64,000 bases of DNA from Paralvinella palmiformis (Eukaryota; Annelida; Polychaeta; Terebellida; Alvinellidae), in the NCBI GenBank assembly GCA_025642065.1, contig JAODUP010000187.1, positions 62,001-126,000 on the forward strand, given 5' to 3'. Shown one piece after another: positions 33,787 to 48,500 of this stretch (the stretch's first letter is position 1; the number at the start of each line of letters is the position of its first letter). The notes below the pieces were generated by a model, which was given only the letters and a program-made list of their open reading frames with translations, did no database searches and had not been told where the DNA came from. The position numbers were made by a program, and so were the translations under genes.

Positions 33787-35884
33787 CGTGCGGCTATAGA
33801 CATGTGGTGATGATGTATATTCAACCAGGCACCTAACTTATTATACAAATAATCGGTTGGATGGTGAACCATGTGGAAGGTATAATAACACGTGGCAATC
33901 TTTACTAATCCTATAATAAATATGGCATGGAAGCATTTGTTAGTGTACAGCCTCAAAGAGCATCTTTATTAGTATCATAATCCTATAGCTAATCTAACTA
34001 AATAATGAACAAATATTGTCACTCTTCGTGGGACTTGGTGTAGCTTTATAAAAATACTTTCACATAATACTTACAAAATGGATCTATTACTTAATTCACT
34101 TCATACAATTTTATACTGGTGAGAAATGCTCAAACAGCATTTTATATCAAATACTGTTTCATGAAAACAATTACCTATGAAGCATCAATGCCAGTCAATT
34201 CCTGTCTACCTTTATGACTGGTTTGTCTCTCACAACAAGTTCAAATAGATATATATTTATAACTAACGTGCCGAGATCTTCGATGGGATTTATGACGGCA
34301 CTTCTTACACTTTATAGATCCTGCTTTTTCCAGAACTATTGTCATGGCTTTAATGATAAATGTTAAACCTTTTGTGTGTAATTAGAGATACAAATTAAAG
34401 GAATATTATTAGCGGAGGTTTTACTGGGAGTAACTTTATGGGTATAATTCACAACCATTTGCCTTCGTGTCCTGAACTAACTTTTACTAAAGATCAGTTT
34501 CATTTTTTTAATTCTTTTATCGACAAAATCTGAAATTCAAGCACCTACTGATCTCTACGAGAGGATTACTTTTAAACAGTCATTAGTATTCCTTAAACAT
34601 CTGGATTATTTTATAAGCTAGGCTCTATACAAATCATTCGTGGGATGACAAGCGGTGGGATCTGGTTAATGGAAGAAGTAGGTTAGTAGTGTGTGAGAAC
34701 AAAGTACATGTTGGTATTAAGGACTAGCTGTAATAACGGTATGGTAGATTGGGGAGCAATCACCAAGCTAGGGTACAGAGAATAAACTTGAATTGAGAAT
34801 ATAATATAGAGACAATGGAAAGAAGTGATTAAAAAAAATACCATACAACTGTAAATTGTGAAAACGTTGTCTCTTCTTGTATGTTCTGTACAGTGATGTG
34901 ATGGCTATGAAAAAAATATGTACACAGCATTGAAGGAAAAACAACAAACTGACAGTATCTGAACACCCGATGGTCAATAGAGTATCTCTCACTTCTAATA
35001 CGACATGCCATTCATATCAGCAAACTTCAATAACGCTTCATTTGTATTATCCAACTTTGTAACATATCGTTCAATGTGTAACATAACACAAGACTAGTAA
35101 CAAAACATGCAGAACATCTGCACTGTAACATGACAACTGACTTGAAACATGATATTTGAGTTTAATTATGTTCTATTTATAAATGGGCCGACATTTGGCT
35201 TCCAGCGCCATTTTGACAGCTCATTAGTTATTTTCTACATACACACAAACCATTCTAAACACGACAGCTTACTAAATGAGGTCTATACCTATAGCAGTAC
35301 TTGATTTTTATTACTGATGTCACCTTCAAAATAAAGTTTTAAAAGAGAAAATTAGCTAATCCATAAATAATAAATAAATATTTGTTTTGCTCTTCAAATG
35401 GCAACATAGCAACTGAATCGTGACAAAACTAATTTTTAACAGTCACCAATTCGAAGAAAAAGCAACCAAAATTATCGTTCCTGAACAGTTATTTATTGCT
35501 TTACTTCATGTAATAAGTCATATCTTTGGATATTAACTTTTTATCAATTTTTTTTAATATATATTACACAATTCTTTTTCATGTGAACTACATAAATATC
35601 AACCCATACAACAATAAACTGTGATGTTGAATGGCTTCAGTGTCTGCTTCTACAAACACATTCAGAAATGTTATGCTAATATTCACAACACAGAGACAGA
35701 CTAGATATACATGATGTAGTAGTGGCTTGTGCCTTCATAGCACAATCTAGACATCTGTACTCCAACCTGCAGCCATGTTGCTCTCGAGTTCACGAAAACA
35801 AACTATCAAGCATTCATCCTCCAATTAAACATATCACAAATTTCTAAGGTTATGAAAGAGACGAAAAATGTTCTATGTACAGTA

Positions 35885-35927
<43 letters not shown>

Positions 35928-37949
35928 GTATCGCTCATCTTCTCATTCTCAGTGGAAGAATATAAATAAAGCTGAGTTGTCGCAAGGTGTTTGTGTGACA
36001 GGGAGATATAAATGTATAATATGGCGTAGTTCACCACAATGTCAACGTCTCTTGTGTATCGTCCACTAGATCAGTTAACATAGTGCATCGTTACCACCAT
36101 ACCAATACCTGTCTCAGAGGTGTACAATATACTCATTATATTTACATAATTAGTCACCCATGACTACTGTACATAAAAAACGAAGTCAGAAAAACTTATT
36201 CATGTTTTTCTTCAAAATATGAGTATTTTCTTCAGATTATAAACAGGACTAAACAAATTCCAAGGCAGGTACAACACCAGTCATCATCATCACCATCATC
36301 ATCACCATCATCATCATCAAACTGCCATTAACTGCACAACTAAAAACAAACAAAAAAATCCGCACACATACATACCAGCTAAAAGTACAACAATATACAT
36401 TATATGTAGCACAAAGATATTTAAGTGTATTAACTTTACAAACAATACCAACAATTAACCATGTAATCAACAAAATACCACCAAGACTGGAACAACATAC
36501 ACACATACATACACACACACACACATACATACAGCAATATTTTAAATAGCATTACAAGAAATGAAGACTTATCACACTTTAGAATATTGCATGGTAAACA
36601 AATGAAGACTTTACTTGTGTTACCAAACAGAAAAGGGTAAGTTTAAATGTAAACATTATGATGTAAAAGGGTATTGTACAATCGTGCACATTTAAAATAT
36701 TGTCAAACTGTCAGTTCTAATATCAAATGAAGGCAAATCGTTTTTTTCTTTTAATCACAGACATATCCATTTGCAGCTGGTTGATTCAAGTACGGTTAAT
36801 TCAGTTTTTGGTGGGAATTGGTTTAAAGTCAACACATTATTATTTGGCTCTCTACAGGCAGGAAAAGAATCCAAAGTTTCTGGCAAATAATGTGAGGATG
36901 GAATTGTTTTCAATGAGTATCAATAAATGTTAAAGTGCAGATGAACATCAAGAAATAGTTAATCTTTAGCTACAATATTTTGAGATTTATGTTTTAATTA
37001 CTGGTACTCATTACATCTAAGCTTCATTAACTTAAATAATATTATTTAATCTAGACTGAAATTGTGAATGATCATTTCCAAAAGAATTTATGTCACGAAG
37101 CAAGAATCAAGATATCTACACCAAAATGTGCAAGAAATATTTCCATTATAAAATTTAATGAAAACAGTAACTCGGCTACTGAGCAACAGATTATATGTAA
37201 AGAAATACTAATATAGTATACATTCAACAATACAGAGTCATCATGCTTCATTCATTAACATATGACACAACGTGACAAACCTAAAGTAATCATTATACCC
37301 AGTTGTGATGGACTGAGGTAGGCAAAGTGCTACATAAACTTAATGACGACATCAAATGACACTAGTGAGCAGATCGTCTTGGATTAATGATAGTTATGAT
37401 ATCATCATCATTATCATCGTCGTTAACCAGACTCACTATGCATATCATAATGTAATCAAAGCTTAACCACTGTTCCGAGGGTGTGAGCGTTATGATAGTA
37501 CTGCAGGCTAAATACTAAACAAGTTCTAGCTATCACAATATCCTGAACAATATCTGGATCACAATAAACTTGGTCTGACCACCGTAACAGTAACAGGCTT
37601 GGAACGGCTATGCTGTGATTGAAATGCAAAAACGGTGCTTTGAACAATGGATAATATGTGGCTCGTGGCTGGATCATTTGACGGAGCTAACAATTAATGG
37701 CCTCGCAGCTAACAAATATGTATACAATACAAATAATGAAAAGATACAAAATCAGTCTGTACCCCACCAACAAGTCACAGCCTTCAATCATATGACTCAA
37801 GTTTTGTTTCATTCTGACCATACTAATAACTATCTACTTGTAGTATGGTCTCATAAAGTGAAATAAGTAGCTGAAAACCGGCATTTTAGAATCAAGGAAT
37901 GATGGTCTGAGATTTTATATCTACAAATACACATTATTCTCTTGTTGCC

Positions 37950-37988
<39 letters not shown>

Positions 37989-38500
37989 TAACTTAAACTC
38001 TTTTGTTAATGGAAAATTAAAATAAGTAAATATATTGAATATGATCTCAGTCATTGTTGTCTTTATTAAAAGGAATTTAACCAGGTTTACCAATGATTAA
38101 CAAATGTCCCTTTTAAAGGCCCAAAATCTCCAGATGTTTTTATCCAGATCCATTGATATCCATGAATAAACAACTACAAAATAGGTGATAGGATTATAAT
38201 GAAACACCTAGGCTGGTTAACAAAGATTGGAGATCACTACATCATTGAACTAAATCAACCCTCTTGGTTACATTGCAAAATACATTCCAGCTACAACACA
38301 AAGGCCCCATCTAGGTGTGAAAGAAGTTATTGGCTTTTTTCATATATTTCTCCTTTGTAAGCCAATATTAACATACAGAATAATGCACGCTGACATCACG
38401 TTGACACTGGACAAATGACCGAAAAACTTCACATAGCAGGTAGGCCAACTGTTGGTCTCCATCATGGCGTTTTACGGGTACTGCCCTCTGGCGATTACTA
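32376..38500. other. Long AT-rich region without a recognised gene; possible 3' UTR of the minus-strand kinase gene toward its right end
   Basis: No splice-bounded coding segment was recognised. It contains (GT)n at about 32847-32871, (AT)/(GT) at 33250-33274, (GT)n at 33751-33781, (AT)n at 35888-35923, CAT repeats at 36281-36319 and (AT)n at 37952-37980. A partial tRNA-like phrase occurs near 33132. Several minus-strand AATAAA signals exist but none is decisive. The open minus frame at 32401-32793 resembles no known protein. Confidence 0.45.
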
Positions 38501-38617
38501 TCACACTTTTGAGGTCATATGTGGCGCCATCTTTTGAATGCTGTTGGTACTTGGAACAAGGGTATCTTTAATACTTGAGCTACTTTTCCCCTCTGACGGC
38601 AGTGCCATCTCCAAACC
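38501..38617 (-). CDS. Possible alternative last exon of the kinase gene
   Basis: After a good acceptor (TTTCAG, minus strand) an open phase-0 segment of 39 codons begins GLEMALPSEGKSSSS and ends in TGA (38501-38503). It could be joined if exon 39096-39304 is spliced before its TAG, for example at a weak GTTAAT donor just upstream. The Ser-rich composition fits the tail of the neighbouring protein. Whether it is used is unknown. Confidence 0.35.
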   Translation of the reverse strand, partial: GLEMALPSEGKSSSSIKDTLVPSTNSIQKMAPHMTSKV

Positions 38618-39095
38618 CTGAAAGATATCAAATGTTATACATGATGAATGATAACCATATGGATTTATGTAAAAATTCTATTATAATGATTGAAACAACG
38701 TACAGTAAGGTTTTACAAATATAAAACTTGTCAAGATCCCAAGAATGATTTTTTTTTAAATGTTTTGCTAAACAGTAGATTGTTATGCTGCAATTATTAA
38801 ACACATCGTTATGGTGTAATTTATTATGATTCAGTAATTATTTTATGAAGGTGCTTGAAGATACTCAAGTTCTGAGTAGCATAGAAGTGACCAAAAGAAG
38901 GAAATGACTATATTATTATGTGGATTCTGTTTACAGTAAAACTAAATCTAAGTTACACAGGGTACACTATATTACAGAGACAAGGAAATTTAGTTTAATT
39001 TTGCAAGCAAATATGGGGGGGGGGAGATACATAAATATTTAATGACATTATAATTATGAAACTACCAACAGAACCCTTCAGTTAATGTACCCTTT

Positions 39096-41644
39096 CTATT
39101 TATTAACAGATGTTGTTGTTTCTCTCTCTTTAAGACAGACCTCATCAGAAGAATGATCACTTTTTGCACACTCATTACAGCCCTTCCAACCAACTCGACG
39201 TGGTTTGGCACCATGATGTAAACATTCGGGTATGTTTTTAGACATATCAAACAATGGAAGAGTCTGCGTTGAGGGAACAGGCGAGGATGATATGGTCAAT
39301 GAATCTGAAATATGTCAACATGTAAAACTGTAAACAGACTGAAAAAGATGGAACACAAATCTGACAAGAAATAAACATCAACTAAATGACCTTCAGTAGA
39401 TAATCTTCATACATATATATATAGTGAGAAGTAATGATAATTTGTGGGCTATCCAATGATGGGATGTGTATACCTGGATCCTGATTTAATAACATGGTAA
39501 CTTGTAATTTGGATGATTTAATTATGTTTTTGACAGTTTTTAATATAACATAAAGTCAACACGTTAATAACAGATATTCAATTATTTAGTTTATCAATTA
39601 TATCATGATTATAATAATTTTATCACTCATCTGTTCTGTATCTAACCTCTGATATTAGTTTTTTTTATTTTCTTGCCCTGCCACTAGAGTTAAATACCAA
39701 ACATGTAATATATATGATAGATTGAAAAATGTTATGCCAGGTAGAAATTTATGCTTTCTCTGAGGTTTGTCATGTTTTGTTTACTAGCAGCCTTCAGTGT
39801 GTGATTCCCATATAGCTTATTTGTCATGTTATTTATCAATTAACCGATCAATATATTTATTTCAAACTGAATCTAGAATGGCATTATATAAATAGATACT
39901 AAATGAAGCAAGTACATGGTAGATACAGTTTGAGGATACACCAAAGATGTAAAATTTGTACAAGGATGCAACCTGATATATTTTAACGGAAACAATAATA
40001 CAAAGATAGGGAGAAGGCTATCTGTGTATGTTTTGTATGCACAATATTGAGAGACTACCCACTAATTTTGGCAATAAGTCATTCCAACATATAGTGTTAT
40101 TTTTTATGTTCTATGTGTTTAGACTTTTCTTACAATGTGCTGATTTAACCTAAAAGTTGAGTAATCTATAAAAACATGTTTAAGAAAGATACAAAAAACT
40201 AACCAAAATGGTATATATATATCATAAGTGGGGTGAACCTTAATTACAACATCACCAATGTGTGCCAGCTGGTAATGAATGACCTATTATGGTTCAATAC
40301 ACAGATCATAGCCCACATCTGTAGTTTGCCTGGCTTCCACCAGATGGCACACTAGCCGTGAATGTTGTCTAATGCGTATTGTAAAATAAGAAACCAGTCA
40401 GTAATTCTAAATTATGTTGAAGACAGAAATTAAAATAAAACAAATTATTATATTTCTCTATGTTTAGTCCGATGCAACTTATAATAATAACTGATATTTC
40501 TCTACCTTCTCCATCATTAACGATCAATGTAAGATAGTGATTAAATTAACCAAATAAAGATAAGATAGAAAACATCAATATAGACATTGTAAATTAACAT
40601 CAGCCATAAAGTAAAAACATAACATCGTCTTCTGACTTGATAATTGTTTTGTCTTATAGCAAACATCCAGTTACGGCAAACAATTATCTCGAATAAGAGA
40701 CCATTTGACACGTTTAATTATAGTTATAAACTTACTGCCAAATAAGATATTTCTTAGAAGTATTTTGGAGATATACTCACTACACTTGTCTATGGGTGAT
40801 GGAGGTGATGTCCATTTAGTATCCAACTCTTGGAGGAACACTTCCTTACTATTACGACATGTTCTGTTTGATGTCTCACGGCTGCTGTTATTTTCTGATG
40901 AACCTTTACTTCGTATTGAGTTGCCAAACGACTTTGTTTTGCTGTTGCTTGTTGTTCTGGATATATTGTTTCCTTTCTTATGGGAAGGAGTAAGATTGTT
41001 ATTGGAGTTGGTTGCTGAGCGATGGATTCGGAGCAGATGAGACAAGCCTTGGCGCCATGTATATGATTTGTTTTTAGTGTCATCCTGCTTTAGTAAATGG
41101 TCCTTGTCTGACTTCTGCCATAAACAAAAAAATGATATTTATAAAATCATTTTATAAAATCATTTAACCATTTTTTTCGTATATTTCCTAACAGATCTAT
41201 GTAACAAATACATCTATATGGCATGACTTATCAAAAGGTTAAAAAAAAACATAGTTACTTGAGGGAAGGTTAGGTTTCAAGAGCAAGATGTGTCAACGTT
41301 ATGTAAAGACGCCAGTTCTGGTTTATTGTGTTATGAACCAACCTTTTCTGGAGTACTTTTTGGTGAATTTTCTGCACTATCTATTATTTCCTGTCCCTTA
41401 TCCTTGTGTTTCTCTGAGCCGAGAATGGACAGAACTTGTAGCCGACCAAAACGATTGGCTGATGGACGGGGTATCCGGGACTTTAGGGATTTCCCTTCAC
41501 CTACAGGATAAGACATCTCATTACATTGTTGGGAACATCATCAGTGTCAAGGTTACATGATAACTGATTTACCTGAAGTACACGTCTTATGAACCAATCA
41601 GCAGCAATATTGGAATAATCATTGATATAATCATTGAAAACTCT

Positions 41645-41714
<70 letters not shown>

Positions 41715-42430
41715 TGATAGAGAGAGAGAGAGACCATACCTTTTGTTTTCTCAACTGGATGGACTTTAGCAACATTACAAGTAGCCGCTAGTCGATCTGT
41801 ACTTGTAGCTTGTGTATCTTCAATTGTTTGTATCATCAATGACAATGGTGATGATGATGACAATGATGATGATGATGATGATGTCAATGTAGTACTTCTA
41901 CTTCCACCTTGATTTAATCTGTAACAATAATAATAATAATAATAATGTATATTTAATAAAGCGCCCATACTAGCAGGAGCCATTCAAAGACGCTGTATAA
42001 ATAATATGTAATATAATAATACCCCAAATAATATGTCTGTAAAAACCCTGTAATGATTTAAAAGATAATAATTACTTATCTGTGAAAGCGACCTTAACTA
42101 GGTGTGTTTTTAGAAGAGATTTAAAATTTTCAAGAGACAATAGCAATATGTCAATTCTTTAGTGAATGTACGAACATTTAACTTTTATATTATTTGCATC
42201 ACATTGAACAAGTATTGTAAAATATTTTTTAATGAAAGACAGATCAAATAATAAGTGTAAATTATTACTTGCTAATTAAAAAAATTACATTATAATTTAA
42301 ATATCTGAACATACCTTAATTGTAATTATAACAGAATTTTTGCATGTGTTATAATACTACTATTAATATAAAAATACAATATTATTGGGATGTAATAACA
42401 TAATTTATTTATGAGGTAGTTTAAAAACAA

Positions 42431-42520
<90 letters not shown>

Positions 42521-45500
42521 TAGGCCCCTGTTAGACTGAGGTACATCTTAACATATAATCAGATATAACATGGTCAGACCTTGGACCCTGATTTGTGGAA
42601 TCCACAACAGAGCATTTTTATGCAAAATGGCATGAAATCCACTACTGACAGATAAAGTTTTTGTAATTCACACATAAAAAACTGCCAGAACTTATCCACC
42701 AGTAGATTTATTGATCACAAACATAATTACACATGACCTTGGCTCAATCAGCCAAACAAACAGCCCAAACACAACCATCATTTATTGTGTGACTCCACCC
42801 AATAAATAAGTTTGATTCTGTTTGTTCGTTTACAGCTATTGCATATGTTTTATTTATTGCAATTAAGAATCATATTTTGTGTATAAGAGACCTCTGTTTT
42901 GATTATATTGTATCAGTTGCTATTTCCTCTGAAAAACATGCACTATTCCTGGTGGATGAATATCACCAATCCAACATGGACCTTTTATAAGTTAATATTC
43001 AACAAATGATTTAGCAATTACTTGGAATATTTATGAAACAAACAGTTGTATGGAACCTTCAAGGATGGTACAAGGATAATACATTCAATTATTGTGAGGC
43101 ATGTGTTGTATATTATATCATGTGACTTTTATCATCAACAACTACGTCATCAAATCTATTGTAACTAACAATTATAAGTTATTGAATTTATTTTTGTAGA
43201 TCATAATTGTAACTGAAATTTGTGTTGCAAAATAACCATAATTATAAATTAGACAGTAACATGTAATTTTTCTTGGTCAAAATATTTGAACACAAGCTTA
43301 TTATAATGTGTAGTTATGTTTTGTAATAATGAGATTTTTTCATGATACATGTATAATGTATTTTAGGCCTACGTATCCAAAAGTTTGCTGATTCAAATAC
43401 CGTATATCATTATGTTGGGTACTTTATGGATGCCATCAATTATATTATAATGATTTTTTTTTATTACGTTAGGTTTGTCCATTTTGTAAGTACACAATAA
43501 CTGGCAGCCATTTTGGTTTGAGAGATTAATTAAACACCTACATGCCAGAGTGAATTTCAGAAATTGGGCAATACATGTTATCTGTTGACAGAGTTGAACC
43601 ATTCGTATGTGGCAAGGCTAAACATTGGTCTGTCAGAAATAATCACGGCCCATAATCTACAAGACAAAATACTGTCAACAAAGAATGCATTAATAATATA
43701 ACCCTGAAACATTCAACTGACTTTAGATAGATAACAAAAACAAACAGATAATTAATATTAATGAGACAATTGAACAGATTTATAATAGATGAATGTACTA
43801 AACAAATACTGCTTAATGAATGGCAAAACAGGTCAGGATCATCTAACAGTTGAGTATCTGTATGTTGAGATAGGTATACAGGATACTCAGGTAACGTTTA
43901 GTAATGATAGCATTCGCAAAACAAATTTGATTAATATCTTAATTTCGTTAACTTGATCTGACAATACCCTGCTCATATGAATACAACTCCACTCTCCTGC
44001 AATAAAAATAACATCAAGCTTTAGCTAAATATCCTACCTTGTTGATGATGATTCTGGAATAGTGGAGTAGCCACCATTTTTAGAGTGTGTTTTGTTTTTA
44101 GAGTTTGGATTGGCAGACTTTGATTTCACTTTGGATGGAGCCGTCCTTTTTCCACCCTTCTGATCTGTTGAGGTGGGATGACTCGACGAAGTGTCCACAG
44201 AATGGATATGTGTGGGCGAATGGCACTTGTGGGCAGAAGATGGGAGGAGCGGTCGACGATGACTCATATCCATATTGTCATCTTCGTCGTCCTCCTCCTC
44301 ATCATCCTCTGTGTAACCTTCAATGCTGGCCAAGGTCATATCAGTAGGTATGTGCTGAGCCTTAGCTGATGATGAGCCAAACAGTGGACTACTGATTAAC
44401 TGTTCTGGACTTCCTCTTGTTGGACTATCCTGTATTGTGCTGGCAACGGGACGCCACAGCTGTCCCATTGGACTTGGCACTTCGTCTGGACTAAAGAACA
44501 CATCCAAAGCATGAGCTCCTGTGTGGCAGAACTTGGCATGGCGTTCGAGGTATGTTGGACTCTCCGGGCTGATCCCACACTGACGACACTGGCCCGAGGC
44601 ACCCATAGGTGCCAAATGTTTGTTGGAGCTACTCAGACTCAGCATCAAGGAAGGATTACGTTTGTGAGTGGATGATGATGATGATGTTAGATGATCATCT
44701 ACGATGGCTGTGTCAGATAGACCAGCCATAGGAAGATGAATATCAGAGCTGGGATTGTCCTCTCCAGTTCTTGCCACAACCAATGGGTTGTGGTGGTGGA
44801 AGTTGCCCGGAAGGCTACTTCCAGAACCCGTAACTGCTATATGAGTGTCACTATGAGAGCTTTGTGAGTACTGGCTACCACTGCTATCATACTGCTCTGA
44901 TAAGCTAAAGTTCCTTAGCAGATAATGTTTGGGATCAAGCTGCATGGCTGCCTCCTCTCCATCACCTATGTTCTCTCGCACCAAAGTGTCCTTAGAACCA
45001 TCAGAAATTATCTTGCCTGTTTCCTTTGGCCCAAGTCCTTGATCTTGCTCTTCAGGTGGTCGTTGACTTGTGGCTTGACCACCCGTGTCCTCACTGTAAG
45101 CGGTAACAGTGTTGAGCATGTTGGTTTGCATAGCTACCTGAGGAGTACCACCCTCCACAAAGAAGTCTTCACGTTCCTCAAGAAGTTGACACAAGTGGTT
45201 CCTGTCCTCCTCTGATGCCGTGCTGTAACTATCTATGAGGCTGTCCTCTGGAGTTGCCTTCGGTGCCAACAATTTCTCAGCATGCATCAATAAATCATCC
45301 TTATCACTAGCACCAATATTATCAGAGATTTCGGGAACTGGACTTTGTGATGTTGAAACTGGCTTATGCCATGGAGAGCGAAGGGTATGTTGGAAAGATG
45401 AAGGTCGACAAGGCGCTGGCAAGTGGCGTTCCAGCCGATCAATTAGTGAGGTCGGTTTGGTGGGACTTGTGCTCATTAAATCCTTGTTCTGAGGGCTGAG

Positions 45501-48500
45501 TCGTGGTGGCTATAGATGAATGAAAAGTTGCATCAGAAAAATAACTACAATCCACATTAAATATTCATCTCATCAACTTTAATGGCATCACAAACAAATA
45601 TCCTTATTTAATATATGTTAAATCTGGAAACTTATAGTAATTACCTTTCCCCATCAATTGATGCCAATTAACTGATAATATTGAATTCTTTTCAACAATT
45701 CAGACTCCAGAGCTGGAGCACCTTCATGAGCAAATGAATAGCAAGATTGGCCAGAGACCTCTAAAACTTGAGTTAAATTCTAGGCTGACTTACCATTATG
45801 ACTGAAGAGTGTTTCATCTTTTGTGTCCAATAAGACAATAACATTTCAAATCACATGTCACAGTGTAAAACTTATCCCCAACCACAAACTTACCACTCCA
45901 CTGCTGGCTTCAATGCCCTGTTTGGATGATGATTTGTGTTTCTCATGTGACTTGTGTGTTGTATCGACAACACTTGCCAGACATGTTGGTCTCTTTGAGG
46001 CAGTTGATGAGGCAGAAGGCAGACTGTGAGGTACAGATAAGTCAAGGGTGAGGTTCAACTTCGGTGGGGTATGACGACGCTGGCTGAGGGGTATCCTCAT
46101 TGGTCCATTGATGGTGGGTGTCTCCTTTGGCTTTTCAACCATCGGCGTCATTGGCGTATGAACACTCGGCTTGTGCGTCGTCGGTGAGCTTAATGCTGGA
46201 GGATACTGAGGCATTTCTCGCCTAATCATACCAGGACTCCTTTCTGCACCAATCATTAAACCTCGACCCTCTTGTGAGGACAATGAAGCTAGAAAAGCAG
46301 AAATATTGAAATATATCAATTCTGCTGATCAGAAATTTTGCCCGGAAACTGTGGACATATAAATTAAATTCTACTCATAACTGCGATATCAACTAAACAA
46401 TTCTGAAAACAAATGGTGCAACATGAAATGTATTTTAATTTAGTCTCATTAAAAACTTAAACTGTTTGGGATAATCAGACAACTCTAGAAGTCTCACATC
46501 TTCCACTTCCACATATTAGCAGGTGTTATCACTCGGGTTAGATATTATTTGATAAAAATGGTTCAAAACCTAATCTATTCATCCATGAAGACGAACCTAA
46601 CCTGTCTTAGAAGATTTAAAACCACTTGATCCGATGCTAGGGTTATATCCTAAGACAGGTTGAATGGACACACACACACATACACACACACACAATCTTG
46701 TTTCTGATGGGATGAAAGATATAACCAATATAGAATAAATCCACAAAATATAATAGGTTATTCATCAGGGAGCTAGTTTTTCTTTGATGGTTAGAAGGAA
46801 GAGAGAAAATGGATTATGATTTATTATAGTAGTACCCTGCATATTGATGTGGATACTTAATATAATGTATATAATAATGAGTAGGGAATACTAAAGTAGT
46901 TCTGGATGTTTTAGTAATTGTTTCATATTTAGTTATTCATAAATAATTCAGGTAATTAAAATTCTTGTTTTGACTATGATATACAGGTTTTGATAACATT
47001 TTAAATGTTATATGAAACTCGTAAAGTATTATTAAAAACTAGGGTGTTCCTTTATTAGACAATGCTCCATCATTGGAATGCCACAGTGTGTGTGTGTGTG
47101 TGTAAATTATCAGGTAGCTGACAAGTAAATGTTTAAAATACCATCATCAGCAACATCATCACCATGCCCACGGAGGGGGGGGGGTTTAAGCAAATTAAAG
47201 AGTTAAGAGAAAGCGAATGATAACAATTATTATACAAACATTGTAGTTGCCTTAAACACAGCCTCAGTGACATGCATGGTTGTAGCATGAAGGAATAAGC
47301 ATGTGCTCACGTACACACATGCACACACTTTCACACACACTGCAATAAATTATCGGGCAAAAGGTAAAATAATTTATTTATTTGGTTCAGAAGCTCTACA
47401 TTCTCACCACAATCACACACTGACAACAACTATTTCTGCCCCATCATATCCACACTACCCTTAAAGCTTAGTTTCTTTAGCAGACAACATTTGTTATTGG
47501 GAACAAACCATTAGGAAGAGAAACTAGGTCATGCCATGGAGGACAAAGCTGCTGGGGAGAAGCGGTTTCACTCGTAAACAAAGCTGGTCACAGTTTGTAA
47601 ACAGAGTGAGCTCAAAACAGTGACAGAAGTTCAACATAAAATACATTCACTGTTGATTCCTTTTCCAAAAGCAACTTATACTTGACTTTAATAATTATGT
47701 ATATAATAGATCAGCAAAACGGTCAATACTTGATCTAAATTATCACATCTTCGGGTATCATAGTTGTCAAGAAGATGTTGGGTGCATAAAAAAATAATGG
47801 AGTACGAATCTTCATTTGTTAAAAAAAACTTTATGCATGAAATGGAACAAAACTAATATATGTCAAGATTTTGTCTTCAATGCTTCAGCTGATTTGTTAA
47901 TATAAAGGATAATAAGATGATTGTGTGTTGACTGATTGTGGTGTGTCATCATTTGCTATGCAGATTTGTCTAATTTAAAACAGTCCACACAATGACAACA
48001 ACATATTGGATCAGGACATCTAGGAGTTGGTGTAGATATGGTTTGTTTGAGATAACATCATGGTACTACAAGTAAAGACACTCTACAATCAGTAGCCATC
48101 TATAAACGTGATAATATTGGATTGATGTTTTTTATCACTCATTTATTGGGATGTAGACTATTGTAGGAGAGAAGCTTTAACTAAACACTAACTACTCTCT
48201 AGACAATAGCTCAAACTATCAATAATTTGGACTAATTAATACAAACTTGAAGCTATTCGTGATACTAATGAGAGAATACATCAACAGTTGTAGCAAATCT
48301 GATTTTAAAAATTAAAAGCACAATCTAACTTTGCCATTGGAATATCAGCAGTATGTAAAAGCAGCATCTATCCTGAGTCAGTGGTTTGAATGTTTATATG
48401 AGGATCCAGAGACATCAAACACTGAATGCTCTTTGGCAGAACTTCATGTAACAAACATGCAATCTAAGACAGCACACAGCGACTAGCATAGGACATAATT

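Noticed and set aside
40705..41040. Plus-strand open frame of 111 codons
   Set aside because: It is the antisense shadow of the kinase-gene exon 41114-40781.
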